Shown here one piece after another: positions 19,690-29,122 of a DNA stretch of 46,975 nucleotides. The position numbers were made by a program, and so were the translations under genes. The stretch is from Mogibacterium sp. (lineage in GTDB: Bacteria > Bacillota > Clostridia > Peptostreptococcales > Anaerovoracaceae), in the NCBI GenBank assembly GCA_017431685.1, contig JAFRKO010000011.1, positions 1 to 46,975 of the forward strand, written 5' to 3'. A model generated the notes under the pieces. That model was not told where the DNA came from and did no database searches. It saw only the letters and a list, made by a program, of their open reading frames with translations. Position 1 is the first letter of the stretch; each line of letters starts with the position of its first letter.

Positions 19690-21018
19690 ATGAAGAAGGA
19701 TCTTGGAATAAAGGAATTGCTGGTAATGGGAGGAGCGCTGTTTTCGATGCATTTCGGTGCTGCCTGCATGCTGTTTCCCGTGCAGTGGGGCAAGGATGCG
19801 GGGACTGCGCTCTGGCCGGTATTCGCAGGAGTAGCGCTCTCCGGAGTTCTCCTCCCGTATTTTGGTTATCTTGCTCTTGTAAAGGGCGATGGTACCTTTC
19901 TGGAAATAACAAAGAGGATCTCTCCGAAATTCGGTACCGTATTTGCCGCACTGACAATATTCGTCATAGGGCCACTGTATATGGTGCCGAGAATGAGCGC
20001 CGCAGCCTGGGCGGCAATCGTGCAGATCACGGGGGTTGAGACAGAAAGCATGATCCCTGTAGTGCTGTTTTCGATCGTTTACTATCTGATCACCTACTGG
20101 TTCGTCGTCAATCCGGGAGAGGTGATGGATAAGATAGGAAAGATACTGTTTCCGGTACTCATTGTAGTGGTAACTGCAGTCATAGTAAAAAGTCTCGTTA
20201 CACCGATCTCAAGAGATTGGGCTGCACCGTCTTTTGACCAGAATCCTGTAATATATGGTTTCCTTCAGGGTTATGCGACAGCCGACCTTCAGTGCGCCCT
20301 GCTTTTCGGAATCGTTGTGGTACAGGGGATCAGAAATGCCGGTATCGGTGAGAAGTCGATAAACAAGAATCTGGTGAAGATCGGGATCATCGGGCTGGGG
20401 CTCCTGCTGGTGACTATTCTGGGCCACATGGTCGCAGGCGCAAACACAGGCGGAACTATAGATCTTACACTTTCAGCACTCTATACCGAGATGGTGCTGG
20501 TGCTGTGGGGCAAGGCCGGAGGAATACTGTTCAACGTTGCACTGGTCGCGGCGGCGCTCACAACTGCTGTTGGTGCAGTCTCATCGACCTCTGAGATATG
20601 GGAAGAGATCATGCATGAAAAAAACAGCAAACTCTATACATACAGGAACTTCTGCATAGCTTCGTGTGTACTCTCGTGTATAGTTTCGTTTGCTGACCTC
20701 GATACGATAGTCAAAGTGGTAGGACCGGTGCTGGATGCCTGCTATCCGGCGGCAATAGTGATCGCGATGTATTACTGCCTCTGCAGAAACAACTCTTCCG
20801 GCGTAAATCTCAGGGCGGCAAAATGGGCTTTGATAGTTACTTTTGCCATAAGTATCGTTGAGCTGATATCAAGATACAGCGAGATGTTCGGCCTTGGCTG
20901 GAGATGGGCTGAAACCCTTTACAGCAGCCTGCCGCTTTCCGCTTACAGCCTTGGATGGCTGCCTATATGCATTGTCGTATATGCAGCTGTACGTCTTTTG
21001 CCACGCAAATCGAATTAA
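19690..21018 (+). CDS. brnQ: Branched-chain amino acid:cation symporter-like transporter (LIVCS/BrnQ family)
   Basis: The 442-aa membrane protein of about twelve helices matches BrnQ family features: the N-terminal LFSMHFGAACMLFPVQWG (usually F-x-L-F-F-G-A-G-N-x-I-F-P-P) and GYATADLQCALLFGIVVVQG (usually G-Y-x-T-M-D-x-L-A-A-L-x-F-G). These proteins import Leu, Ile and Val with Na+ or H+. The motifs are diverged, so specificity is uncertain. It follows the 31-aa peptide gene and a structured leader, and is probably controlled by the divergent LysR. Confidence 0.75.
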   Translation: MKKDLGIKELLVMGGALFSMHFGAACMLFPVQWGKDAGTALWPVFAGVALSGVLLPYFGYLALVKGDGTFLEITKRISPKFGTVFAALTIFVIGPLYMVPRMSAAAWAAIVQITGVETESMIPVVLFSIVYYLITYWFVVNPGEVMDKIGKILFPVLIVVVTAVIVKSLVTPISRDWAAPSFDQNPVIYGFLQGYATADLQCALLFGIVVVQGIRNAGIGEKSINKNLVKIGIIGLGLLLVTILGHMVAGANTGGTIDLTLSALYTEMVLVLWGKAGGILFNVALVAAALTTAVGAVSSTSEIWEEIMHEKNSKLYTYRNFCIASCVLSCIVSFADLDTIVKVVGPVLDACYPAAIVIAMYYCLCRNNSSGVNLRAAKWALIVTFAISIVELISRYSEMFGLGWRWAETLYSSLPLSAYSLGWLPICIVVYAAVRLLPRKSN

Positions 21019-21030
21019 CATAACATTAAA

Positions 21031-21068
21031 ATCTGACAGGGAGCATTTCTCTGTCAGATCCTTTTTTT
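21031..21068 (+). terminator. Terminator after the BrnQ-like gene
   Basis: A 9-bp stem ATCTGACAG / CTGTCAGAT is followed by CCTTTTTTT, a strong intrinsic terminator 13 bp after the stop codon. Confidence 0.9.
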
Positions 21069-21069
21069 G

Positions 21070-21078
21070 TGCTATAAT
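21070..21078 (+). promoter_or_regulatory. Extended -10 promoter of the tex operon
   Basis: TGCTATAAT directly follows the BrnQ terminator and lies about 60 bp before the tex start. CTGTCA at 21051-21056 could serve as a weak -35 with 16-bp spacing, overlapping the terminator stem. Confidence 0.6.
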
Positions 21079-21139
21079 ATACAGGTTGCTGCGGGAATGA
21101 CCGCAAGATAAATAATAAGAAACATGAGAGGTCATATAC

Positions 21140-23317
21140 TTGGAAAATATACTGAAAACAATAGCTGATGAGCTGGGGATAAAGCTCTGGCAGGCCGAGG
21201 CGGCGGCGGAGCTTATCGACAGCGGCTGCACTATACCTTTTATTGCACGTTACCGTAAGGAAGCTACCGGTGCAATGGACGATGAGGTGCTTCGCAGCTT
21301 TGATGAGCGTCTGAAATACCTGCGCAACCTTGAGGACCGCAAGCAGACGGTGCTGGCGGCCATAGATGAGCAGGGAAAACTTACTGACGAGCTCAGAGCA
21401 AAGATAGAAGCTGCTGAAACTGCTGCCGTTCTCGAAGATCTGTACAGGCCATACAAGCCAAAGAGAAAAACGCGTGCGAGTGTCGCCAGAGAAAAAGGAC
21501 TGCAGGGACTTGCGGACTATCTGATGTCTAAAGATTCAAAGGACGATCCTGTTATAGAAGCAGAGAAATACATTTCCAAGGAGAAGGAGATACCTGACGC
21601 TAAGACTGCTCTTGGGATGGCTCAGGATATAATCGCGGATGATATGTCCGATGATGCTGATATAAGAGCCTGGATAAGAAAGAAAACGCTCGAAAAAGGA
21701 TTCATATCCTGCGGGCTTGGCGCAGAGGGTAAGAAACTCGTCGAAGCCGGAGAACGCTCGGTGTATGAGAACTACTACGAATACAGCGAGGCTGTTTCAA
21801 AGATACCCGGACACCGTGTGCTTGCTATAAACCGCGGAGAAAAGGAGAAGGTTCTGTCGGTATCCGTAGATGCTCCTGAAGAAGAGATAGACAGATATCT
21901 GAAGCGCAGGATGCTGCGCGGAGTGACGGATGCCTGTGCGCCATACGTTGAAGCTGCTGTCGAAGACGGATATAAGAGGCTTATCGCTCCATCCATCGAG
22001 ACAGAGATACGCGGCAGCCTTACTGAAGCGGCAGAGGAAGGTGCGATAAAAGTATTCGGCTCAAATCTGGAGCAGCTCCTGATGCAGCCTCCGATGAAGG
22101 AAAAGACCGTGCTCGGATGGGATCCGGCTTTCAGGACCGGATGCAAACTCGCTGTATGCGACCCTACCGGCAAGATACTGAAGACTGCAGTGATATATCC
22201 GACCGCACCGCAGAACAGGGTGGCAGAATCGGTAAAGGTACTCGAAGATCTCTGCGACAGATATAACGTAGACATCATTTCAGTCGGAAACGGTACCGCT
22301 TCCAGAGAATCTGAAAAGATAATTGCTGACTTTATGCGTGACTATGACAGGAAGAGACGCGGAAGAAAACTGCAGTACGCAATAGTCAACGAGGCTGGTG
22401 CGTCTGTTTACTCCGCAAGCAAGCTTGCGACCCAGGAGCACCCCGACCTCAACGTAGGAGAAAGAAGTTCGGCTTCGATCGCCCGCAGGCTTCAGGACCC
22501 ACTTTCCGAACTCGTAAAGATCGATCCAAAAGCGATAGGTGTGGGGCAGTATCAGCATGACATGAACCAGAAGCGTCTGGGAGAGGTGCTGACGGCAGTC
22601 GTTGAGAAATGCGTAAACATGGTAGGCGTTGACCTCAACACGGCATCACCGTCTCTGCTCGGCTATGTTTCGGGAGTCAGCAAACAGATAGCTGCAAACA
22701 TCGTTGCATACAGGGACGAGCACGGAAGATTCAGCACGCGTAAAGAGCTGCTGAAGGTCCCGAAACTAGGACCGAAAGCCTTTGAGCAGTGCGCGGGCTT
22801 CCTCAGGATCTCAGATGGCAGCGAGCCGCTTGATGCCACATCCGTGCATCCTGAAAGTTATGACGCTGCCAGGGCCATACTAAAAGAATGTGGCTATGGA
22901 GCAGGGGATATACTTGCCGGGAAAGTCAAAGGTCTGGCTGCAAGGAAGGACATTCCGGAGAAGCTTGGCATCGGAAAGTACACCTTTGACGATATCGCAG
23001 CAGAGCTTGAAAAGCCGGGAAGGGACCCGAGAGAAGAGGTCCAGGCGCCTGTTCTCAGAAGCGATGTGCTGGAGATGTCCGATCTCGCACCGGGAATGGA
23101 GCTGAAAGGCACGGTACGCAATATCGTGGACTTCGGAGCGTTCGTAGATATCGGAGTGCATCAGGACGGTCTGGTGCACATATCCGAGCTGTCCGACAGG
23201 TTCGTAAAGCATCCGCTCGATGTCGTCAAGGTAGGCGATATAGTTAACGTTAAAGTGCTGTCTATAGATGAAAAACGCGGAAAAATAGCGCTGTCGATGA
23301 AAGGCTTAAACAAATAA
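21140..23317 (+). CDS. tex: Tex family transcription/RNA-binding protein
   Basis: The 725-aa protein starts at TTG 21140, with GAGAGG 8 nt upstream. Layout: N-terminal Tex helical domain with PFIARYRKEATGAMDDE, a YqgF-like RNase H fold domain (VLGWDPAFRTGCKLAV), helix-hairpin-helix modules (NTASPSLLGYVSGV and LLKVPKLGPKAFEQCAGFLR), and a C-terminal S1 domain (GTVRNIVDFGAFVDIGVHQD). Tex proteins bind nucleic acid and affect transcription and toxin or competence genes. It is probably co-transcribed with the thioesterase and ftsH genes behind it. Confidence 0.95.
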   Translation: MENILKTIADELGIKLWQAEAAAELIDSGCTIPFIARYRKEATGAMDDEVLRSFDERLKYLRNLEDRKQTVLAAIDEQGKLTDELRAKIEAAETAAVLEDLYRPYKPKRKTRASVAREKGLQGLADYLMSKDSKDDPVIEAEKYISKEKEIPDAKTALGMAQDIIADDMSDDADIRAWIRKKTLEKGFISCGLGAEGKKLVEAGERSVYENYYEYSEAVSKIPGHRVLAINRGEKEKVLSVSVDAPEEEIDRYLKRRMLRGVTDACAPYVEAAVEDGYKRLIAPSIETEIRGSLTEAAEEGAIKVFGSNLEQLLMQPPMKEKTVLGWDPAFRTGCKLAVCDPTGKILKTAVIYPTAPQNRVAESVKVLEDLCDRYNVDIISVGNGTASRESEKIIADFMRDYDRKRRGRKLQYAIVNEAGASVYSASKLATQEHPDLNVGERSSASIARRLQDPLSELVKIDPKAIGVGQYQHDMNQKRLGEVLTAVVEKCVNMVGVDLNTASPSLLGYVSGVSKQIAANIVAYRDEHGRFSTRKELLKVPKLGPKAFEQCAGFLRISDGSEPLDATSVHPESYDAARAILKECGYGAGDILAGKVKGLAARKDIPEKLGIGKYTFDDIAAELEKPGRDPREEVQAPVLRSDVLEMSDLAPGMELKGTVRNIVDFGAFVDIGVHQDGLVHISELSDRFVKHPLDVVKVGDIVNVKVLSIDEKRGKIALSMKGLNK

Positions 23318-23343
23318 TATGACGAGGGAGATGATCATTCCAT

Positions 23344-24057
23344 ATGAGACTGATTAAAAAAGACAGGCTGGCAGCGAGCAGCTGCGGTGCTGATGTAAAA
23401 ATTTCCGTTGAAGGAGCTTTCCGCATTGTGGAGGACATGGTCACAGAGCTTATGGGGGACCAGCATATCGACGGAGTCACGTGCATGCGTGAGTATGGAG
23501 GCATGTGGGTGTTCGTCCGCAACAGGATCGAAATGCCGCAGCCTCTGGCCTGGATGGATGAGTACACAGCTACAAGCTACATAAGCTCGTTCTCAAAAAT
23601 CAGACTGTACATAGATACTGTGCTTCAGAAAGCGGATGGCAGCATTGCTCTTAAATCCAGACTTGAGCTCTGCGCGGTAGACCTGGAGACCGGTAAGATC
23701 AGAAAGTCGGAAAGCGTCGGTGTTGGAGAAAAGACTCCTGCTGAGGAGCCGATGTTTGAAATAGCTTATACAAAGGAAAAGCCTGTGCGCGGCGATCTGA
23801 TCGATGAGATAACAGTGCGCTCGGCAGATATTGATTACTGTCACCACACTAATAACGTTGCGTATGTGCGTTACTTCGTGAATCAGATAGATGTCGATGA
23901 TCTCATAGAGCATCCGGTCAAGTCGATCGAGGTGCAGTATGCTTCACAGACACATGAGGGCGACAGACTCAGCATGCACCGCTGCAGCTCGGAAAACGAA
24001 GCGTATATTATAGAAAAGGACGGTTCTAAAGTCGTCAGCTGCATCATAACAAGATAA
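23344..24057 (+). CDS. Acyl-ACP thioesterase (double hotdog)
   Basis: The 237-aa soluble protein resembles FatA-type bacterial acyl-ACP thioesterases. It has an N-terminal hotdog half with MREYGGMWVFVRNRIEMPQP and a C-terminal half with the motif SADIDYCHHTNNVAYVRY, where D-x-N/H-x-H-x-N-N is the usual catalytic region. The family releases fatty acids from acyl carrier protein. The nearest ribosome binding site is GAGGGAG, about 13 nt before the ATG, which is rather far. It sits between tex and ftsH, both 27-45 bp away. Confidence 0.82.
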   Translation: MRLIKKDRLAASSCGADVKISVEGAFRIVEDMVTELMGDQHIDGVTCMREYGGMWVFVRNRIEMPQPLAWMDEYTATSYISSFSKIRLYIDTVLQKADGSIALKSRLELCAVDLETGKIRKSESVGVGEKTPAEEPMFEIAYTKEKPVRGDLIDEITVRSADIDYCHHTNNVAYVRYFVNQIDVDDLIEHPVKSIEVQYASQTHEGDRLSMHRCSSENEAYIIEKDGSKVVSCIITR

Positions 24058-24101
24058 CAATATAAAAAAGCATATTGATTATTTTCAGATAGGAGAAGGC
24101 A

Positions 24102-25919
24102 ATGAATGAAGTAAAGAATCCAAGGAAACCGCTGATAGTTTTCTACATAATCATGCTTCTGGTCATGTTTGCGTTCAACTCCCTGATAGCTCCGATGCTT
24201 GCAGAGGAGCAGAAAATCAAGGAAGTGGATTACGGCACGTTCATGACAATGACTGAAGAGGGCAAGATAGGATCGGTCCAGATCGAAGAAAACCAGATAC
24301 TGTTCTCCAGCAAGGACGGCAAGGAGCTGTACCGTACCGGCGTAATGAATGACCCGGATCTGGTCAACCGGCTGCATGCATCCGGCGCAGAGTTCACCAC
24401 CAAGATTATCAGGCAGATGTCTCCGCTCGCGAATTTCTTCCTCAGCTGGATACTGCCGATCTTCATCTTCATCGCTCTGGGACAGTTTCTGAGCAGGAGG
24501 ATGATGGATAAAGCAGGAGGCCCGGGATCTATGATTTTCAATATGGGCAAGAGCAACGCCAGAGTCTATGTAAAGTCTTCGGATGGAATCAAATTTGATG
24601 ATGTTGAGGGCGTTGACGAGGCAGAAGAAAATCTGCAGGAGATAGTAGACTATCTGCATGATCCTGAAAAGTACAGAGAGATAGGAGCGTCGATGCCGAA
24701 AGGTGTGCTGCTTGTAGGCCCTCCGGGAACAGGAAAGACCATGCTTGCCAAGGCTGTTGCAGGCGAAGCGAATGTGCCGTTCTTCTCTATGTCCGGGTCC
24801 GAATTCGTAGAGATGTTTGTCGGCATGGGTGCATCAAAGGTACGCGACCTGTTCAGACAGGCAAAGGAGAAGGCTCCGTGCATCGTGTTCATCGATGAGA
24901 TTGATGCTATCGGTCAGAAGAGAAACAGCGGCAACTTCGGAGGCAACGATGAAAGAGAGCAGACTCTCAACCAGCTGCTGACAGAGATGGACGGATTCGA
25001 AGGAAACAGTGGAGTCATCATTCTCGCTGCGACAAACAGACCGGAGTCTCTTGACCCGGCTCTTACAAGACCGGGACGTTTCGACCGAAGAGTACCTGTA
25101 GAGCTGCCTGACCTTAAAGGCCGGGAAGCTATTCTCAAAGTGCACGCTGCAAAGGTCAAGACTGAAGATAATATCGATTACTCGGTCATAGCGCGCATGG
25201 CAGCAGGAGCATCCGGCGCGGAGCTTGCCAATATTGTAAATGAAGCAGCTCTCCGCGCGGTAAGAGACGGCCGCAGTGCTGCATCGCAGACAGACTTTGA
25301 GGAAAGCATAGAGGTTGTCATCGCGGGATACGAGAAGAAGAACTCGATACTTACCGATCATGAAAAGAAGGTAGTGGCATATCACGAGATAGGCCATGCG
25401 CTTGTGGCAGCGATGCAGATGCATTCAGCTCCTGTGCAGAAGATCACGATAGTACCGCGCACATCCGGAGCTCTAGGATACACCCTTCAGGTCGATGAAG
25501 GCGACCACTATCTGATGACAAAAGAGGAGCTCGAGAACAAGATCGCTACGCTTACAGGAGGCCGGGCGGCTGAAGAGGTCGCTTTCGGATCTGTCACAAC
25601 AGGTGCCTCCAATGATATAGAGCAAGCCACGAGGATAGCGCGCGCCATGATCACACGATTCGGCATGAGCGATGACTTCGACATGGTAGCAATGGAGGCC
25701 GTACAGAATCAGTATCTCGGAGGAGATACTACCCTTTCGTGCTCTGCTGAAACACAGTCAAAGATAGATGAAAAAGTCGTTGAGCTTGTCAGAAAACAGC
25801 ACGAAAAAGCCAGAAAGATACTCACAGATAACCGCGGCAAGCTGGATGAACTTGCAGATTACCTGTATGAGAAAGAGACTATAACAGGTGACGAATTCAT
25901 GAGTATCCTGGAAAAATAG
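24102..25919 (+). CDS. ftsH: ATP-dependent zinc metalloprotease FtsH
   Basis: The 605-aa membrane-anchored AAA+ protease has transmembrane helices at about 11-30 and 110-130 around a roughly 80-residue external domain. Walker A is GPPGTGKT (206-213), Walker B is VFIDEID, the second region of homology is [20 protein letters not shown], and the zinc motif is HEIGH (428-432), where most FtsH have HEAGH. It degrades membrane and regulatory proteins. AGGAGAAGG precedes the ATG. Unlike many FtsH genes it is not near tilS/hpt. It is the last gene before a strong terminator. Confidence 0.95.
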   Translation: MNEVKNPRKPLIVFYIIMLLVMFAFNSLIAPMLAEEQKIKEVDYGTFMTMTEEGKIGSVQIEENQILFSSKDGKELYRTGVMNDPDLVNRLHASGAEFTTKIIRQMSPLANFFLSWILPIFIFIALGQFLSRRMMDKAGGPGSMIFNMGKSNARVYVKSSDGIKFDDVEGVDEAEENLQEIVDYLHDPEKYREIGASMPKGVLLVGPPGTGKTMLAKAVAGEANVPFFSMSGSEFVEMFVGMGASKVRDLFRQAKEKAPCIVFIDEIDAIGQKRNSGNFGGNDEREQTLNQLLTEMDGFEGNSGVIILAATNRPESLDPALTRPGRFDRRVPVELPDLKGREAILKVHAAKVKTEDNIDYSVIARMAAGASGAELANIVNEAALRAVRDGRSAASQTDFEESIEVVIAGYEKKNSILTDHEKKVVAYHEIGHALVAAMQMHSAPVQKITIVPRTSGALGYTLQVDEGDHYLMTKEELENKIATLTGGRAAEEVAFGSVTTGASNDIEQATRIARAMITRFGMSDDFDMVAMEAVQNQYLGGDTTLSCSAETQSKIDEKVVELVRKQHEKARKILTDNRGKLDELADYLYEKETITGDEFMSILEK

Positions 25920-26008
25920 AGGAGTAACAGTGAAAGAATAGATTGTATTAAAAAAAGAACTGTAAACAGACTCTGAAATTTGCTATCTATTTATCAGGTT
26001 GTAGTTTA

Positions 26009-26036
26009 AAGGAAGATTTCGCATCTTCCTTTTTTA
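26009..26036 (+). terminator. Strong terminator between ftsH and sstT
   Basis: A 9-bp stem AAGGAAGAT / ATCTTCCTT with loop TTCGC is followed by TTTTT. It ends only 22 bp before the sstT start codon, leaving no room for an sstT promoter downstream of it. It may therefore be read by sstT transcripts and act as an attenuator. Confidence 0.85.
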
Positions 26037-26057
26037 TGATTAAGGAGTAGATGTTAT

Positions 26058-27287
26058 ATGAATTTATTTCAAAAGTGGATGAATATCAGTCTCGTACTGA
26101 GAATCTTCGTCGGACTTATCATCGGAGCTATCCTGGGATTCGCTCTTCCGCAGCTTACATGGATCTCCATCCTCGGAGACATGTTCGTAGGAGCACTCAA
26201 AGGTATAGCGCCAATCCTGGTTTTCGTCCTGGTTGCTTCATCACTTGCTAACGCAAAAGGCGGAAATGCAGACAGATTTAAGACAGTTATTTTCCTGTAC
26301 ATGCTCAGTACACTCATCGCGGCATTCGTTGCTGTATGCATGAACTTCATCTTTAAGGTGACAGTTCCTCTGACAGGTATCGAGAATGTTGCTGAAGATC
26401 TGACTCCTCCGGGATCACTCTTCGAGGTACTCAAGAACCTGTGCCTGAGCTTTATCGCTAACCCGGTAAATGCCATCGCAACCGCAAACTATATTGCTAT
26501 CCTTTTCTGGGCAGTAGTTATCGGTCTTGCTCTGAAGGCTGCAGGTCCGGGAACAAAGTCGTTCTTTGCTGATCTGGCAAGCGCTCTCTCAGTAGTAGTA
26601 CGCTGGGTCATCAACTGCGCACCATTCGGTATCCTGGGTCTTGTGTTCAATGCTGTTTCAACAAGCGGTCTCGCTATCTTCAAGAGCTACGGACAGCTGG
26701 TAGCGCTGCTGGTATGCACCATGCTTTTCACCTCGCTTGGTATCAATGCGATCATCGTTGCAATTACCCTGAAGCGCAATCCATACCCGCTTATGTGGTA
26801 CTGCATCAAGAGAAGTGCTCTTACAGCGTTCTTCACAAGAAGCTCGGCTGCTAACATCCCTGTAAACATGGAGCTCTGCAAGGATCTCGGACTTGACGAG
26901 GATATGTACTCAGTTTCCATTCCGCTTGGATCGACCATTAACATGGACGGCGCTGCAGTAACGATCACAACTCTGACACTTGTTGCCTGCTGGACAACCG
27001 GCGTGGAAGTATCGTTCCCGATGGCTATCCTGCTGAGTGTCGTTGCTACACTTTCCGCATGCGGAACTTCCGGTGTTGCCGGCGGATCGCTGCTGCTGGT
27101 ACCGCTCGGATGCTCGATGTTCGGTATCCCTGGAGACATCGCTATGCAGATGGTAGGAATCGGATTCATCATCAGTGTAATCCAGGATTCTGTAGAGACA
27201 GCACTGAACTCCTCCGGAGACGCTATCTTTACAGCAACTGCGGAATTCTATTCGTGGAAGAAGGAAGGACGCGAACTGCCGCTTTAA
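26058..27287 (+). CDS. sstT: Serine/threonine:Na+ symporter SstT
   Basis: The 409-aa membrane protein of the dicarboxylate/amino acid:cation symporter family has SstT-typical features: LRIFVGLIIGAILGF at the N-terminus, FTRSSAANIPVNMELCKDLG in the re-entrant hairpin region, PLGSTINMDGAA, and SACGTSGVAGGSLLLVPLG near the C-terminal substrate site. It imports Ser and Thr with Na+. AAGGAG lies 10 nt before ATG 26058; an overlapping ATG at 26051 is out of frame. Two hairpins follow. Confidence 0.93.
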   Translation: MNLFQKWMNISLVLRIFVGLIIGAILGFALPQLTWISILGDMFVGALKGIAPILVFVLVASSLANAKGGNADRFKTVIFLYMLSTLIAAFVAVCMNFIFKVTVPLTGIENVAEDLTPPGSLFEVLKNLCLSFIANPVNAIATANYIAILFWAVVIGLALKAAGPGTKSFFADLASALSVVVRWVINCAPFGILGLVFNAVSTSGLAIFKSYGQLVALLVCTMLFTSLGINAIIVAITLKRNPYPLMWYCIKRSALTAFFTRSSAANIPVNMELCKDLGLDEDMYSVSIPLGSTINMDGAAVTITTLTLVACWTTGVEVSFPMAILLSVVATLSACGTSGVAGGSLLLVPLGCSMFGIPGDIAMQMVGIGFIISVIQDSVETALNSSGDAIFTATAEFYSWKKEGRELPL

Positions 27288-27308
27288 CAGTAGTAATTTC
27301 CGTTATAC

Positions 27309-27338
27309 AAAAGCGCTGGAGCTATGCTTCAGCGCTTT
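27309..27338 (+). terminator. First hairpin after sstT
   Basis: A 12-13-bp stem (AAAGCGCTGGAGC / GCTTCAGCGCTTT, one G-U pair) with loop TAT has only three U at its end. It probably contributes to termination with the next hairpin. Confidence 0.6.
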
Positions 27339-27352
27339 AAGGAAGTATATAG

Positions 27353-27390
27353 GGCTGACGCATTTATAGTAATGCGCCAGCCTTTTCTCT
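27353..27390 (+). terminator. Second, main terminator after sstT
   Basis: The stem GGCTG-A-CGCAT / ATGCG-C-CAGCC (one mismatch) has loop TTATAGTA and is followed by TTTTCTCTT. Confidence 0.8.
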
Positions 27391-27476
27391 TACTGAACAG
27401 CCAGATAAAACGATGTGTTTCTGTCATCCTGATGGTTTACAATAAAGTGTACTTCAATGGTGATAGGGAGGAAAAA

Positions 27477-29060
27477 ATGGACCAAGACGTTATCAGCCGC
27501 CTGAGAGAGTTCAAATATCAGGGTAAACAGAATTTAAAGTATCTGAGAGAGCTGAATCTGGATGCGCTGAAACAAAGGCACCTGAAAAAACTGACGATTT
27601 TGCACTCGAATGATCTTCATGGCGATTTTCTCGCAGAAGAGGTCGATTCCGGACTGGTTGGAGGCGTTTCCATGCTTTCCGGATATATCAGCAAAGTCAG
27701 AAATGAAGAGAAAAATGTCATTTATGCGATCGCAGGAGACATGCTCAGGGGATCTATTATTGACAGCGAATACAAAGGCCTTTCTACAATTGAGGTCATG
27801 AATCTTCTCACACCTGACGTTGCGACCATTGGTAACCATGAAGTTGATTACGGACTGGCTCATCTCCTTTTTATTGAAAAATGTGCCAATTTTCCAATCA
27901 TAAACGCTAATATGTATCTGGTCAGTAACGGCACACGCCTTTTCAGTCCTCATTTCATCATCAAAATCGATGGTATAAAAATACTGTTTATCGGTGTACT
28001 TACGGAAGAAGTCCTGGCATCTGCAAGACAGGAGGAGCTGATCGGTAAGATGATCGATGTACGGGCTGAAGCGGATGAGATACGCAAGGTCGTTGATGCA
28101 TACAGGACTCATGATATAGACCTGACCATTCTGCTGACGCATATTGGATTTGAAGAGGATAAAAGACTGGCTGCTGAGCTTGCTCATGATTACGCCATAG
28201 ATATGATCATCGGAGGTCACACCCATACTTACCTCGAAGAGCCCTGCGTAGTAGAAGGAATCCCAATCGTACAGGCTGCAGTCGGGACAGCACAGATAGG
28301 AAGGTTTGACATCCTGTTTGATGAATTCCACAACCGTATAGACTCGTATACATGGGAGCTGATCCCGATTACAGAGGACCGCTGTCCGCGTGATGAAGCG
28401 CTTGAAGAGCTCATAAACAGCTTAAAAAAAACTACGGATGCCAAATACGGACGTATTCTTACACGTCTACCATGCACTTATACACATCCGGTCCGAAACA
28501 GAGAAACGGATCTTGGCGATCTGCTGGCAGAGGGAATGAGAGCGCAGCTGGAAGTCGATCTTGCTCTGCTCGGCTCCGGAAGTATACGTGGAGAGAAGCT
28601 CGGACCGATCGTTACTCTTCAGGATCTGCTTGAAGTATACCCATACGAGAATCCGATGATAGGTTTTCATATGACCGGCGGACAGCTCAGACGGGCTGTA
28701 AAATTTCTGATGCGCGATGAAGCAATAATACAGGGAGATCACTGCGAGAATTTTCAGTTCTCAAAGGGATTCTTCTGTGAATACGACTGCAGTACACACA
28801 GCATTCTGCAGCTTAAAATGAACGGCAAAGAAGTGCGGGATGAGGATGTTTTTATGGTAACAGAAGAGCGGTACTATTATAACTATATGAAAGAATCTCT
28901 GAATATCCCGCTTGATGAAATTGAAAAGAACGGCCCGCCGGTCCAGCTGGCAATGTCGGCGGCTAATGTGCTTGAAGAATACATGATGAGTCAGGAATTT
29001 ATAAAACTTGACGGAGAACCGCGTCTCATTATCCATACGGATAATTGTCAGAATTCATAA
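27477..29060 (+). CDS. 5'-nucleotidase / UshA-like metallophosphatase, cytosolic
   Basis: The protein is 527 aa from ATG 27477, chosen for GGGAGG 5 nt upstream; the longer frame reads through the sstT terminators. The calcineurin-like catalytic domain has the full metal set: HSNDLHGDF, AGDMLRG, GNHEVDYG, LTHIG and GGHTHTY. The C-terminal 5'-nucleotidase substrate domain has DLGDLLAEGMR, GSGSIRG and YPYENPMIGF. Homologues hydrolyse nucleotides or UDP-sugars, usually outside the cell. This one has no signal peptide, so it should act in the cytoplasm. Confidence 0.88.
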   Translation: MDQDVISRLREFKYQGKQNLKYLRELNLDALKQRHLKKLTILHSNDLHGDFLAEEVDSGLVGGVSMLSGYISKVRNEEKNVIYAIAGDMLRGSIIDSEYKGLSTIEVMNLLTPDVATIGNHEVDYGLAHLLFIEKCANFPIINANMYLVSNGTRLFSPHFIIKIDGIKILFIGVLTEEVLASARQEELIGKMIDVRAEADEIRKVVDAYRTHDIDLTILLTHIGFEEDKRLAAELAHDYAIDMIIGGHTHTYLEEPCVVEGIPIVQAAVGTAQIGRFDILFDEFHNRIDSYTWELIPITEDRCPRDEALEELINSLKKTTDAKYGRILTRLPCTYTHPVRNRETDLGDLLAEGMRAQLEVDLALLGSGSIRGEKLGPIVTLQDLLEVYPYENPMIGFHMTGGQLRRAVKFLMRDEAIIQGDHCENFQFSKGFFCEYDCSTHSILQLKMNGKEVRDEDVFMVTEERYYYNYMKESLNIPLDEIEKNGPPVQLAMSAANVLEEYMMSQEFIKLDGEPRLIIHTDNCQNS

Positions 29061-29065
29061 TTAAA

Positions 29066-29097
29066 GAAGGGAGCAGGTTCTGAACACTGCTCCCTTC
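29066..29097. terminator. Bidirectional terminator
   Basis: An 11-bp perfect stem GAAGGGAGCAG / CTGCTCCCTTC lies between the convergent phosphatase gene and the leftward HTH gene. On the minus strand it is followed by TTTAATT. U-richness on the plus side is weak. Confidence 0.8.
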
Positions 29098-29122
29098 GTA
29101 CGTGTTTATTAAGTTGTGACTG

